Source: a bacterium HR15 (GTDB lineage Bacteria; Armatimonadota; Fimbriimonadia; Fimbriimonadales; GBS-DC). From it: 64,000 nucleotides of DNA. Positions 16,230 through 24,737 of this stretch are shown piece after piece. The notes beneath the pieces are model-generated. The model was not told the origin of the DNA. It saw only the letters and a list, made by a program, of their open reading frames with translations, and made no database searches. Numbering within the stretch: the stretch's first letter is position 1; each line of letters opens with the position of its first letter. Made by a program: the position numbers and the translations under genes. The stretch lies in assembly GCA_002898555.1 (NCBI GenBank), contig BEHR01000004.1:60764-124763 (forward strand). The letters are read 5' to 3'.

Positions 16230-18613
16230 GCCCTTTCCGATGTGTGGTATTTGCTTGGGGTTGGCATCGCTCCCTGTTCAGCGTGATGGGGCTGTGCCTG
16301 CTGCTGGCTTGTGGCTCCGCCCAGCGGTTCAACTGGCTTGGTCCGATAGAGGTGCGTGCTGTGTCCAACGCGGGGCTCGTCGCGGGCAAGGGCAGCAACG
16401 ACACGGGGGGCGTCCGCGCCGTGCGCGCCCACCGACGGCTCGGCGCCGAACTGCAGGGCACTCTCGGCGGCAACCACAGTGAAGCGTGGGGCATCACGGG
16501 CAATGGGCTCACAGGGGTGGGCTTCAGCACCCTGTCGAACGGGGCACTCCGTGCCTATCGGCAACAGCCGCTCGGCGGTTTGCAGAACCTGGGCGTGTTG
16601 GCGGGCAACACCGACGATCCCTTTTACTGGAGCGAGGCGCGCGATGTAAGCGCCGATGGCAAGACGGTGGTGGGGCGTAGCATTGATGCGCAGGGACTGC
16701 TGCGTGCCTTCCGCTGGAGCGAAGCCGATGGGATGCAGGACTTGGGCACGCTCGGTGGCTTCCACAGTGGCGCGTATGGTGTCTCCGCCGATGGCAGCAC
16801 CATCGTCGGCTATGCCGATGATGCGCAGGGGCGCATGCGTCCCTTCCGCTGGACCCAAGCGGGCGGGATGCACGATTTGGGCACCTTTGGGGGCAGCATC
16901 GGTGATGCGTGGGCGACCAGTGCCGATGGTCAGATTGTGGTCGGCGCGGCGCAGAACGCGCAGGGTCAGTGGCGTGCCTTTCGCTGGACACCTGCGGGCG
17001 GGCTGCAGGCGTTGCCTGGGCTTGGAGGCGCCGAGAGCGGGGTTCGCGACATTTCGGCGGACGGCAAGGTGATGGTGGGTCTGGCGCGGAATGCGCAGGG
17101 TCAGTGGCGCGCGGTGCGCTGGACGGCGTCGGGCGTGGAGGACTTGACGCAGGCGTATGCGTCGCTGATTGGACAGGGTTCGTATTTGGAGGTGGCTCAG
17201 GGCGTCTCTGCCAATGGTCGCTATATTGTCGGGCAGGGCTACAACGCCGCCACTCAGCGCACCGAAGCCTACATTCTGGAGACTGAGCCACCCAAGCCTG
17301 GACGCATCCGATTCATCGCGAACGACGCCCCTATCCCTAGGGGAATCGCTGCCAGCATCTCGTGGGACGGGCGCGTCGTGGTCGGCGGGTACGGGGCCGA
17401 TTCAAATGTTCCGCGCCTTCTCTTTGACCTCTCCTATTTCATCCGAGGCTACGCCTTTCGCTGGACGCCCACGGGTGGTCTTCAGGTCATCGCCCAACAC
17501 GCCACCGCGCTGAGCGTATCGCCCAGAGGTACGAACATCGTGGGCATCTGTCGGCGTGAAGGAACTGTAAACAAAACCGACGCGTTTGTCTGGACCGAAC
17601 AAGGTGGTTTCCAACGCTATCCACACTTGACTTCTGGACTAGTACGCAGAGACCCTACCGTGTATCTCGTGGTGGCACGAGACGACAATGAAGCGGCGAC
17701 AGTCGCTGTCGACCCTGTGCCGCCGTACAATCCATGTCCCGCGTTAGGCATCGTAGAGGGCGTTTTTGAATTCAATGACGGGGGAGGGCACCAGTATTGC
17801 TCGCCGTTGTATCCTCTGCCGCTCTATTGGTACGGTACGGCGCCTCAACAATCATACGGAAATCCGAGGTTATTGGGGCTTGACATCCAATGTGGGGCTC
17901 CGTTCATCGTTCCGACCGATGGCACAGTGGGGCTATATATTGGCTACGACTTCAGCGCTCGGTCCTACATTGTCACGCGCGAGCTTCCCGGCATAGGCAG
18001 TACCTTCGCGTTTTCCGCATCGGCGGTCGGCCCGTACTGGGGCTCTATCATCGTGGGGGCTTCGGGTAGCCACGCCGTTCGATGGGTCAATCGTGGGGAC
18101 GAGCTCCAGTCGCTGGGCAAATTGCCCAACTACGACCTCTACCCCTTTGCGGCCTACGGTGTTTCGGAGGACGGGCGGGTAATTGTCGGCGTATGCGGCG
18201 ACAGCGACTTTACCAGCCACAACAGTGTTTACGCCTTCCGTTGGACCGAATCGGACGGGATGGAGGACCTGCAGGACACCTATGGGTATCTGCTCGCGGG
18301 CACGGACTACATCCTGCGAGAGGCAAAAGCTGTCTCCTATGACGGGCGCTACATCATCGGGATGGCGTCTACCTCTCCGCTCAATTTCCCTCAAGCGCTC
18401 TACTGGCTGGACACTTGGCGCGAGGGCGACACGAACGGGGATGGCTGCGTGGACGATGCGGACCTGCTGCGTGTGCTGTTCGCCTTCGGCACGGAGGGCA
18501 CGGAGGAGCCTACTTACCATATCCCGTTGCGTCATGAGGACATCAACTACGATGGGATCGTGGACGACGCCGATTTGCTGCTGGTGCTGTTCAACTTCGG
18601 CAGCGGGTGTTAG
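16226..18613 (+). CDS. HAF-repeat surface protein with C-terminal dockerin-like domain
   Basis: A 795-residue exported protein. A hydrophobic N-terminal segment ends in LLLACG, a plausible lipobox, so it may be a lipoprotein. At least four HAF-type repeats follow (ADGKTVVGRSIDAQG, ADGSTIVGYADDAQG and others, each ending FRW...DLGTLGG), and more lie in the second half. The last 62 residues hold two EF-hand-like loops (DTNGDGCVDDADLL and DINYDGIVDDADLL), as in type I dockerins. AAGGAGG precedes the ATG at 16226, which overlaps the upstream stop codon, so the two genes are coupled. No cohesin is visible. Confidence 0.85.
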   Translation: MSPFRCVVFAWGWHRSLFSVMGLCLLLACGSAQRFNWLGPIEVRAVSNAGLVAGKGSNDTGGVRAVRAHRRLGAELQGTLGGNHSEAWGITGNGLTGVGFSTLSNGALRAYRQQPLGGLQNLGVLAGNTDDPFYWSEARDVSADGKTVVGRSIDAQGLLRAFRWSEADGMQDLGTLGGFHSGAYGVSADGSTIVGYADDAQGRMRPFRWTQAGGMHDLGTFGGSIGDAWATSADGQIVVGAAQNAQGQWRAFRWTPAGGLQALPGLGGAESGVRDISADGKVMVGLARNAQGQWRAVRWTASGVEDLTQAYASLIGQGSYLEVAQGVSANGRYIVGQGYNAATQRTEAYILETEPPKPGRIRFIANDAPIPRGIAASISWDGRVVVGGYGADSNVPRLLFDLSYFIRGYAFRWTPTGGLQVIAQHATALSVSPRGTNIVGICRREGTVNKTDAFVWTEQGGFQRYPHLTSGLVRRDPTVYLVVARDDNEAATVAVDPVPPYNPCPALGIVEGVFEFNDGGGHQYCSPLYPLPLYWYGTAPQQSYGNPRLLGLDIQCGAPFIVPTDGTVGLYIGYDFSARSYIVTRELPGIGSTFAFSASAVGPYWGSIIVGASGSHAVRWVNRGDELQSLGKLPNYDLYPFAAYGVSEDGRVIVGVCGDSDFTSHNSVYAFRWTESDGMEDLQDTYGYLLAGTDYILREAKAVSYDGRYIIGMASTSPLNFPQALYWLDTWREGDTNGDGCVDDADLLRVLFAFGTEGTEEPTYHIPLRHEDINYDGIVDDADLLLVLFNFGSGC

Positions 18614-18652
18614 TCCCAGCCCTTTCCGCTTGTGGCGATATCCATCCCCCAG

Positions 18653-18718
18653 CCCCTCCCCTCAGAGGGGAGGGGTGTTGCCTTCTGTGCCGCCTCCCTC
18701 CTCTCCTATGAGGAGAGG
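18653..18718. repeat. Two GC-rich hairpins downstream of the HAF gene
   Basis: CCCCTCCCCTC (18653-18663) pairs with GAGGGGAGGGG (18665-18675), and CCTCTCCT (18700-18707) pairs with AGGAGAGG (18711-18718). Neither has a T-run, so classical termination is doubtful; they resemble dispersed intergenic palindromes. Confidence 0.55.
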
Positions 18719-18748
18719 GGGGAACAGGGGATGTGGTTGAAAACACGC

Positions 18749-18774
18749 TGGAGGGCGGGGCTTCCGGCGAGCCG
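18749..18774 (+). repeat. Family D repeat copy
   Basis: One 26-bp unit beginning TGGAGGGCGGGGC and ending CCGGCGAGCCG, close to the copies at 1543-1598. Confidence 0.65.
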
Positions 18775-18799
18775 TTAAAGAATATTGACACAGGTTTTT

Positions 18800-18824
18800 G
18801 GGCTACCCGGAAAAGAAAATTTTG
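18800..18824 (+). repeat. Right half of a family B palindrome
   Basis: GGGCTACCC followed by CGGAAAAGAAAATTTTG equals the right part of a B element. It pairs at 15 of 17 positions with the arm left at 14402-14418. Nothing resembling a left arm precedes it. Apart from these repeats, no gene is seen between 18614 and 18901. Confidence 0.7.
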
Positions 18825-18901
18825 CATGCAGATATGCCTCTACACTGGGAGGCTCGCCCTTTGGCACGGTGTTCTGGGCGCTGCGTCCCCTATCCATGTT
18901 C

Positions 18902-21900
18902 TTATCGAAACAGGAGGCTGCCTTCTACAAATAGGAATTGGCGCTGGGCGTTATCAAAACCCCAGCCGATTTTGAGCCGTTGCAAGAAACGGTTGCGGAA
19001 GGGTAGCCGATAGAAGAGGCGCACCTCGTACTGGGGGTTCGCCAGCGTGAGGCTGCGTCGGTAGCTAATGCCGAAGCCGTTGAACAGCTCCTTGACCAGA
19101 TAGAGGCTGGCGGGGGCGATACCGCCGGTATAATCCAGCGCGAACTGCTCCAAGCCCAGCGCTTCAGCAATGCCCGTTTCGATGGGGGCAAGTAGCCCGG
19201 GCAGCACCTGCCCCGTGACCATCTCGCTCAGCTGCTGGCGGAATATCTGCACAGGGTCGCCCCCACGAGCCAGTGCTTCCAATGCGCTGCCGCGTCCCAA
19301 CAGGCTCAGAATGCGTTGCTCGGAGAGACCGGGCGGGTCGGAACGCGCCACCATCTGGAACCGCTCTGGGTCGTCCAGCGGACCGCGAATGTCCAACTCC
19401 ACGCGGTAGCGTTGCGGATCGCCTGTGTAGTCCAGGGCAACCACTGTCGTGGTCGCACGCACATTCAGATCGAGGCGGGCAATGGTTTCGCCTGCAGGTG
19501 TCGTGTAGGGGTAAGTGAGCAGTATCAGGCTCTCCGGTTCCAGGCGCAAGCGGGCAGTTGGCAGATTCAGCGCGCCGCCCTGCAGGCTGAAAGTGCCGTT
19601 CGCCCGCACCGCACTGAGTGAACCCGCAATTTGCAACACGCCCTCCATGCGCGCGTCCAGATTCGGGTTGCGCAGGGTGAAACCGCGTGCCACCTGTACC
19701 TGCACATCCAGCTCAGGGTTTATCGGGGGCGCCGAACCACTTGGCGCGGTCTGTATCTCAGCAGGTAGGCTCAGCAATCCGTCCTGCACCCGCAGGCGTG
19801 CCATCAGGTGCGGCTTTTTGAGCGTGCCTTGCAGCGCGACCTCGCCATTTACACGCCCAAACGCACTGCCCCCGATGGGCAGGCGCGGTTCGTTGACGGT
19901 AAACCGTTCAAACGCACCTGTCAGCGCGAGCGTTGGCTCTTCACGCGCCACATCCACCTCGCCTGTGAGGGTCAGCTGCCCCCCGGCGGAAGAGCGTGCT
20001 TGTGCCTGTGTAATCCGCGCACGCTGACCGTCGAACTCCACCTGCAGCCGCAGGTTCTGCAGATAGGTGCTGAGTTGTTCGAACGCGAGGCTGCCTTCGG
20101 CAATCTGCAGCTCCCCACGCGGCTGAAGTTCGTTGAGGGTACCATCGATCATCAGGCGCGCGTTCAATGTGCCGTGTGTGCGCTCGGTGTCGATCGGCAG
20201 AAACAGTTCGAACAGACGCAAGGGCTGGTCGCGTAATGCCAGCTGAATGGAGATCGGCTCGTCGCGCGGGATTTCAAGGGGCGACCAGTGGAACGGCAAC
20301 CGCCCCGATAGCCGCGCGCGATAGTCATGGACCTGAATCAGCGCGTCTTCGGTGGAAATCGCGCCTTCCCGCACATCGATACGGCTAAACAGCAGCTGAT
20401 CGATGGTGAATTCTGCTCGGTCGGATGGGTCAGTCGTGTTAGACAGGATGGGGAAAGTCAGATTCTGCACAGTCGCGCTCAGGGTTAGGTCGGGACGATT
20501 GGGGTCGCCTGTGGCAAGCAGTGTTAGATCTAGGGTGCCCTTGATGGGTGGCAGGCTCGGTTCCCAGAGCTGTACCCACTCCAGTGGGAATCGGTTCAGT
20601 TCCATCTCGGCGTGCAGAGCCTCTTTTTGCCATGTGCCACGCGCTTCGAGACGGGCACTCTCCGCTTGCCAGCGCAGTTGAAAGCCAAGTTGCTCCCTGT
20701 CCCAGTTGCCCTGGGCTTGCAGTTCGCCCAGTGTCTGTCCGTTCCATGCGAGTTGAGTGGCGCGTCCGTCAAAGGCGAGTTGAGGTTTCTCCAGTGTGCC
20801 TGCGAGTTGCCACCGTGTGCTGAGCTTACCGTCCAGCGTGTCGGTATGTTCGACCACATCAGGAGGCAAATCCACAGGCAGTGAGAGCATGAGTTGACGC
20901 ACCCATTCGATAGGGATGCTTGCTATCGTGCCCTGCGCCTCTATCGTGCCATCGCCAGGCGTATAGTGAAGCGAGTCGATCTCAATGCTCCCTTCGGGTG
21001 CATTGAGGCGCGCCTGGAGGATGAGTTGCCCGACGAGCCGAGAAAATCCGGAGCGTTCGCTTCTCACGGAAGGTTCTTCGGCGGGGACGCCGACGCTGCG
21101 GGCTTGCTCACTGGCGGGCGAGAGGGGTATCCACTGGGCTGTGCCCATCGCTTCGCCCAGCGCGACCTCGTTCAGATTCAGCTGTGCGAGCTGCCAAGTG
21201 GTTTCAGCTTGTAGTGCGTCGAGCCAGCCTTGTGCCGTCCCTTCGGCGTTCAAAACGCCATGCAGACGGTAGTCGGCAGGTAGATAGGGCGCAAGTACTT
21301 GAAGCGGCACCGTTTGCGCGCGCCAGTTAGCATGCAGGTGTGTGCCCTGTTCATCCCAAATCAACCGCGCCTGCCCCAACACCGCGCCCGCACCCAGTTG
21401 CACCTGGGCTGTATCCAAGCGCAACTCGGTCTCGCGCATGTGGTGCGTTAGGTGGAACTGCGCGGATGCACCCTCTGCAACCAGCTTATCCACCTGCGTT
21501 TTGCTCAAGGACAGCTCGCCTGTGATTTCGAACTGATCGGGCGTGCCATTCGCGATGAAGGAGAGGTTCGCTAACCCCGCGAGTTTGATAGGTGATTCGC
21601 CCCACTCGCCAAGGGCTGCCAGATCAAAATCGGCGAGACTGCCTTGCAACTTGAAAGCGGCTATTTTCACTCCCGCTTCCTTCCCTGGTGTTGAGGGGGC
21701 AGGGGATAGCTCAATCTCGCCACTGGCGTGCGCAACGGCAGTGCGTCGGTAAATCGTGATTTCAGGTAACAAAATGCGCCCGCCCTGTAGGGTAGTTGCG
21801 CCTCCGCGACGGGGATGGAACACCACTTGCGCTGCGAGCAGCTCCATCCCAATATCACCTAACCGCCCGTTGAACACGGTGGCTTGCGCTCGAAGTTCCG

Positions 21901-23671
21901 GCTTGTCCAAAGTGCCACGAAGGGTACCGCGTGCGTAGGCGATGCCATCCAGTCGCAGGGCACGGTTCTGTCCTGCCTCCTGCTCCCAGTAGCCCAGCAC
22001 ACCCTCCCGATAGCCCAGCAAGCTTGCGAGGCGGTTCAAATCCAGTTCGTCTACGCGGAACTGCAGAGCGAGTGGCTGTTGGTGAGTCGCCTGCGGTGTT
22101 GGAATGGAACCGGTGATGTGGACGGAGCCGATGGCTCCCTGTAGGATTGCCGTCGGTATCTGGAGCGTGTGCGCTTCGTAGATGAGGCGGACACGCAGTG
22201 CGCCCAACCGCGCGCCGTTGTAGCGCAGCTCTTCGCTCAACACATTGGCAATCAGGCGCGGTTGACGCAGCGTGCCCTCGCCCAGCAATTGCAGCTCTAT
22301 TGTGCCACCGAGCTTTGCCTCGCGCAGCGTGGAGAGCTGTTCCAGCGGGAGGCTTCTCATCCGTGCGGTCAACAGGAAGCGTGGGGTGTGCGGGGTCAGA
22401 TCCACCAGCGCGTTCGCATGAACGCGCCCCTCGGCGAAATCTGCTTGCGCGTCGTGAATGCGCAGTTGCCCCCTGGTGAGGAGAAAAGGGACTTGCACTT
22501 GACGCAAGATGCCCTCAGGGGTGCGTAGCTGCTCCAGACGAATTTGCCCGATGGCGTTCGTTTGGGCAAGCAAGTCGCGCCAGCCTTTGCGTGGCGTCCA
22601 GCTGCCCGCCGCCTGAATTTGGAACGCATAGGGGCGAGCGGTGAGCAACATTTGTTCCTCTTTTCGGGCGGGCACAAGATTTGCCTCTTCCTTGTTCGCC
22701 ACGCGCCGTACGATACGCTCTATGACGCTGGCGTCGTTGCCATAGGACTGCAAGGCGAGGGCGTAGCGAAGCCCTTGACCCTTTTCCGTGCGCTCCAGCG
22801 TGCCAGCGGCATGCAGTCGCCCATCGGGTGTATGTAGCCGAAAGTTCAGGAGCGACTCGGTGAATTGGGTTTCGAAACGGATCTCGTGCCAGGGCAGCGC
22901 TACTTGCTGATAGCGCAGCCCCTGCAATACGCCTTGCGCCTTTCCCGTTAGGCGCAAGGGCTGATGAGGCGCATAGAACATCTCCAGTTGGAGTGCGGTT
23001 TCGCCCTCTGTCATTCGCCATGCGTCATTCGCCATGCGCCACTCGCTTAGGTAGGGTGCGATCGTCGCCCAGCGCAGGCGTTCGATGCCCAAGTTCAGCC
23101 GCCATCGCTCGCCATCTGAGAGCGCGTGTAGGTTCAACGCGCCGAGTCCGGGCGCGTCGCCATGCGCTTGCACCATCGTGGAACTGCCCGGCTGGCGGAG
23201 CTGTACGCGGGGCAGACGAACCTCATGGGCGACATGGGGACGCAGGGATTCATCTTGGAACTCCAGGACGCCGTTGGTGCTGACAAGTTCCAACGGGATC
23301 TGCACAGCAGCACGGCGGGGTGGACGTTTCAGCAACGGTTCGATGTTCCAGCGACCGTGCGCGTCGCGCCTCAGCAGCAGGCGCGGGCGTTCAAGCCGAA
23401 CGCGCAGCGGCTGGCCTGGTTGTGGAGGGCTTAGCTCCAGATAGCGGGTGTTGCCCAGCGGGGTTCCATCAGGCAGGCTGAGCGTGAGGTTCCACGCTTG
23501 CAGCCGCGCCCAGCCCAGCTGGACACGCTCCATCTGCAAATCGATATCGGCTTGCTGGCGCAAATAATCGCGCAGGGCACTCGGCAACAACTGCTCTGCA
23601 GTCAGCCTCACTCGCACCCAATAGAACGCGCCCGCCATCAACATCAGGCAGGCAGGCAGCAGGACAAGCAC
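18902..23671 (-). CDS. tamB: TamB/YtfN-like translocation and assembly module protein
   Basis: A very large (1589 residues) AsmA/TamB-superfamily protein: an N-terminal membrane anchor (residues about 2-22), then a long series of beta segments of the bridge type, and a C-terminal DUF490 (TamB) domain with LEQFALDYTGG and SYRRSLTLANPQYEVRLFYRLPFRNR, ending near FVEGSLLFR. Such proteins span the periplasm and move lipid or assist outer-membrane protein assembly. The GTG at 23671 is the first start; the frame is open another ten codons into the lipA end, so an ATT start is conceivable. The BamA-like gene at 56480 would be a functional partner in a diderm envelope. Confidence 0.85.
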   Translation of the reverse strand: MLVLLPACLMLMAGAFYWVRVRLTAEQLLPSALRDYLRQQADIDLQMERVQLGWARLQAWNLTLSLPDGTPLGNTRYLELSPPQPGQPLRVRLERPRLLLRRDAHGRWNIEPLLKRPPRRAAVQIPLELVSTNGVLEFQDESLRPHVAHEVRLPRVQLRQPGSSTMVQAHGDAPGLGALNLHALSDGERWRLNLGIERLRWATIAPYLSEWRMANDAWRMTEGETALQLEMFYAPHQPLRLTGKAQGVLQGLRYQQVALPWHEIRFETQFTESLLNFRLHTPDGRLHAAGTLERTEKGQGLRYALALQSYGNDASVIERIVRRVANKEEANLVPARKEEQMLLTARPYAFQIQAAGSWTPRKGWRDLLAQTNAIGQIRLEQLRTPEGILRQVQVPFLLTRGQLRIHDAQADFAEGRVHANALVDLTPHTPRFLLTARMRSLPLEQLSTLREAKLGGTIELQLLGEGTLRQPRLIANVLSEELRYNGARLGALRVRLIYEAHTLQIPTAILQGAIGSVHITGSIPTPQATHQQPLALQFRVDELDLNRLASLLGYREGVLGYWEQEAGQNRALRLDGIAYARGTLRGTLDKPELRAQATVFNGRLGDIGMELLAAQVVFHPRRGGATTLQGGRILLPEITIYRRTAVAHASGEIELSPAPSTPGKEAGVKIAAFKLQGSLADFDLAALGEWGESPIKLAGLANLSFIANGTPDQFEITGELSLSKTQVDKLVAEGASAQFHLTHHMRETELRLDTAQVQLGAGAVLGQARLIWDEQGTHLHANWRAQTVPLQVLAPYLPADYRLHGVLNAEGTAQGWLDALQAETTWQLAQLNLNEVALGEAMGTAQWIPLSPASEQARSVGVPAEEPSVRSERSGFSRLVGQLILQARLNAPEGSIEIDSLHYTPGDGTIEAQGTIASIPIEWVRQLMLSLPVDLPPDVVEHTDTLDGKLSTRWQLAGTLEKPQLAFDGRATQLAWNGQTLGELQAQGNWDREQLGFQLRWQAESARLEARGTWQKEALHAEMELNRFPLEWVQLWEPSLPPIKGTLDLTLLATGDPNRPDLTLSATVQNLTFPILSNTTDPSDRAEFTIDQLLFSRIDVREGAISTEDALIQVHDYRARLSGRLPFHWSPLEIPRDEPISIQLALRDQPLRLFELFLPIDTERTHGTLNARLMIDGTLNELQPRGELQIAEGSLAFEQLSTYLQNLRLQVEFDGQRARITQAQARSSAGGQLTLTGEVDVAREEPTLALTGAFERFTVNEPRLPIGGSAFGRVNGEVALQGTLKKPHLMARLRVQDGLLSLPAEIQTAPSGSAPPINPELDVQVQVARGFTLRNPNLDARMEGVLQIAGSLSAVRANGTFSLQGGALNLPTARLRLEPESLILLTYPYTTPAGETIARLDLNVRATTTVVALDYTGDPQRYRVELDIRGPLDDPERFQMVARSDPPGLSEQRILSLLGRGSALEALARGGDPVQIFRQQLSEMVTGQVLPGLLAPIETGIAEALGLEQFALDYTGGIAPASLYLVKELFNGFGISYRRSLTLANPQYEVRLFYRLPFRNRFLQRLKIGWGFDNAQRQFLFVEGSLLFR

Positions 23672-23699
23672 TAACTGCCCCAGCCGCCACGCAATGGAC

Positions 23700-24611
23700 C
23701 TAACCTTCCACCACCCCCACTTTTGCTAAACGCTCCGCCATGACGCGCCGGGAGAACTCGATGGCGTTATAGGAGCTGCGGATAAAGGGTCCCGACGCGA
23801 CGAATAGGAAGCCCATCTGTTCCCCAATCTGCTGGTATTCGCGGAACAGGTCGGGGTGAATATACTCTTGCACAGGGAGGTGTCGCGCCGTGGGGCGCAG
23901 GTATTGCCCGATGGTGAGGGCGTCGACGCCCACACGGCGCAGATCGTGCATCACTTGGATCACTTCGTCGCGCGTCTCGCCCAGTCCCAGCATAATGCCC
24001 GACTTGGTGTAGATGCGCGGGTCCATCTCCTTGACCATCTCCAGCACGCGCAGGGAGCGCTCGTATCGCGCTTGCGGGCGCACAATCGCATGGAGGCGCG
24101 GCACGGTCTCCACATTGTGATTGAAGATTTCGGGCTGGGCATCGACGACGCGACGCACACACCACGCCTTGCCCTTGAAATCGGGCGTCAGCACCTCGAC
24201 GATGGCATGGGGGATGGTCTCGTGCAGAGCGCGGATGGTGGCAGCGAACTGTCCCGCACCGCCATCGGGCAGGTCATCACGCGCCACGGAGGTCACCACG
24301 ATATGCTTTAGCCCCATCCGCTTGGCTGCCTGCGCCAGCCGAAGGGCTTCCTGCGGGTCTAACTCCAGTGGCTTGCCCGTTTTGATGGCGCAAAAGCCGC
24401 ATGCGCGGGTGCAAACATCCCCTAAAATCATAAAGGTCGCGGAGCCTTTCGACCAGCACTCAGGCAGGTTGGGGCAGCGCGCACTCTCGCAAACGGTGTG
24501 CAAGCGCGCCGCGCGCATCATCGCCTCCACCTGCTGGATCTTGTCCGGCTTCGGCAGGCGGATGGTAAGCCACTCTGGCAGCCGTCGATTGGTCATCTGG
24601 ATGTTCGCCAT
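23700..24611 (-). CDS. lipA: Lipoyl synthase
   Basis: A radical-SAM enzyme (303 residues) that inserts two sulfurs into octanoyl groups. The auxiliary cluster motif CESARCPNLPEC and the radical-SAM motif CTRACGFC are present, and the C-terminal RSSYNA supplies the serine ligand of the auxiliary cluster. The ATG at 24611 is chosen because AGGGAG precedes it; the longer open frame upstream only translates a palindromic repeat (24637-24736). It lies between aldehyde dehydrogenase and the tamB-like gene, all on the minus strand. No lipB is in the window. Confidence 0.95.
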   Translation of the reverse strand: MANIQMTNRRLPEWLTIRLPKPDKIQQVEAMMRAARLHTVCESARCPNLPECWSKGSATFMILGDVCTRACGFCAIKTGKPLELDPQEALRLAQAAKRMGLKHIVVTSVARDDLPDGGAGQFAATIRALHETIPHAIVEVLTPDFKGKAWCVRRVVDAQPEIFNHNVETVPRLHAIVRPQARYERSLRVLEMVKEMDPRIYTKSGIMLGLGETRDEVIQVMHDLRRVGVDALTIGQYLRPTARHLPVQEYIHPDLFREYQQIGEQMGFLFVASGPFIRSSYNAIEFSRRVMAERLAKVGVVEG

Positions 24612-24636
24612 CGTTGCGCTCCCTAAGACGGTTCCT

Positions 24637-24736
24637 GCAATTTTTTCTCTGGGTACTCCAAAATGTTCTTTTCCGACCCAGATGGGCACCCCGGGAAAGA
24701 AAATTTTGAGCGCAGCTGGGTCAGAGAAAAAATTTC
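24637..24736. repeat. Composite palindrome: family B nested in the loop of family A
   Basis: The outer A arms are GCAATTTTTTCTCTG (24637-24651) and CAGAGAAAAAATTTC (24722-24736). Inside the A loop, between GGTACTC and AGCGCAGC, sits a complete B element (24659-24708) with arms CAAAATGTTCTTTTCCG and CGGGAAAGAAAATTTTG around ACCCAGATGGGCACCC. The simple A copy at 5414 has the same loop sequence without B. The element fills the space between the aldehyde dehydrogenase stop and the lipA ribosome site. Confidence 0.9.
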
Positions 24737-24737
24737 A

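Larger units (their letters stand above)
14429..18798. mobile_element. Candidate 4.4-kb inserted block carrying two surface-protein genes
   Basis: The block lies between the left half (14402-14428) and right half (18800-18824) of one family-B palindrome. It begins CAAAAAC and its right border reads GTTTTTG (18794-18800), a 7-bp inverted repeat. TGG occurs at both junctions (14426-14428, 18799-18801), as a short target duplication would. No transposase or recombinase is present, so the mechanism is unknown and two independent half-copies remain possible. Confidence 0.4.

Noticed and set aside
18653..18718. Rho-independent terminator after the HAF gene
   Set aside because: Stable hairpins but no T-run after either one, so they are listed only as repeats.
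21040..21125. Repeat-derived insertion in the TamB-like protein (hydrophilic SVGVPAEEPSVRSERSG)
   Set aside because: The stretch looks out of place, but it does not match any repeat family in the window well enough.
24612..24689. 26-residue N-terminal extension of LipA
   Set aside because: It is translated mostly from the composite palindrome; the ATG at 24611 has a ribosome site and fits the family.
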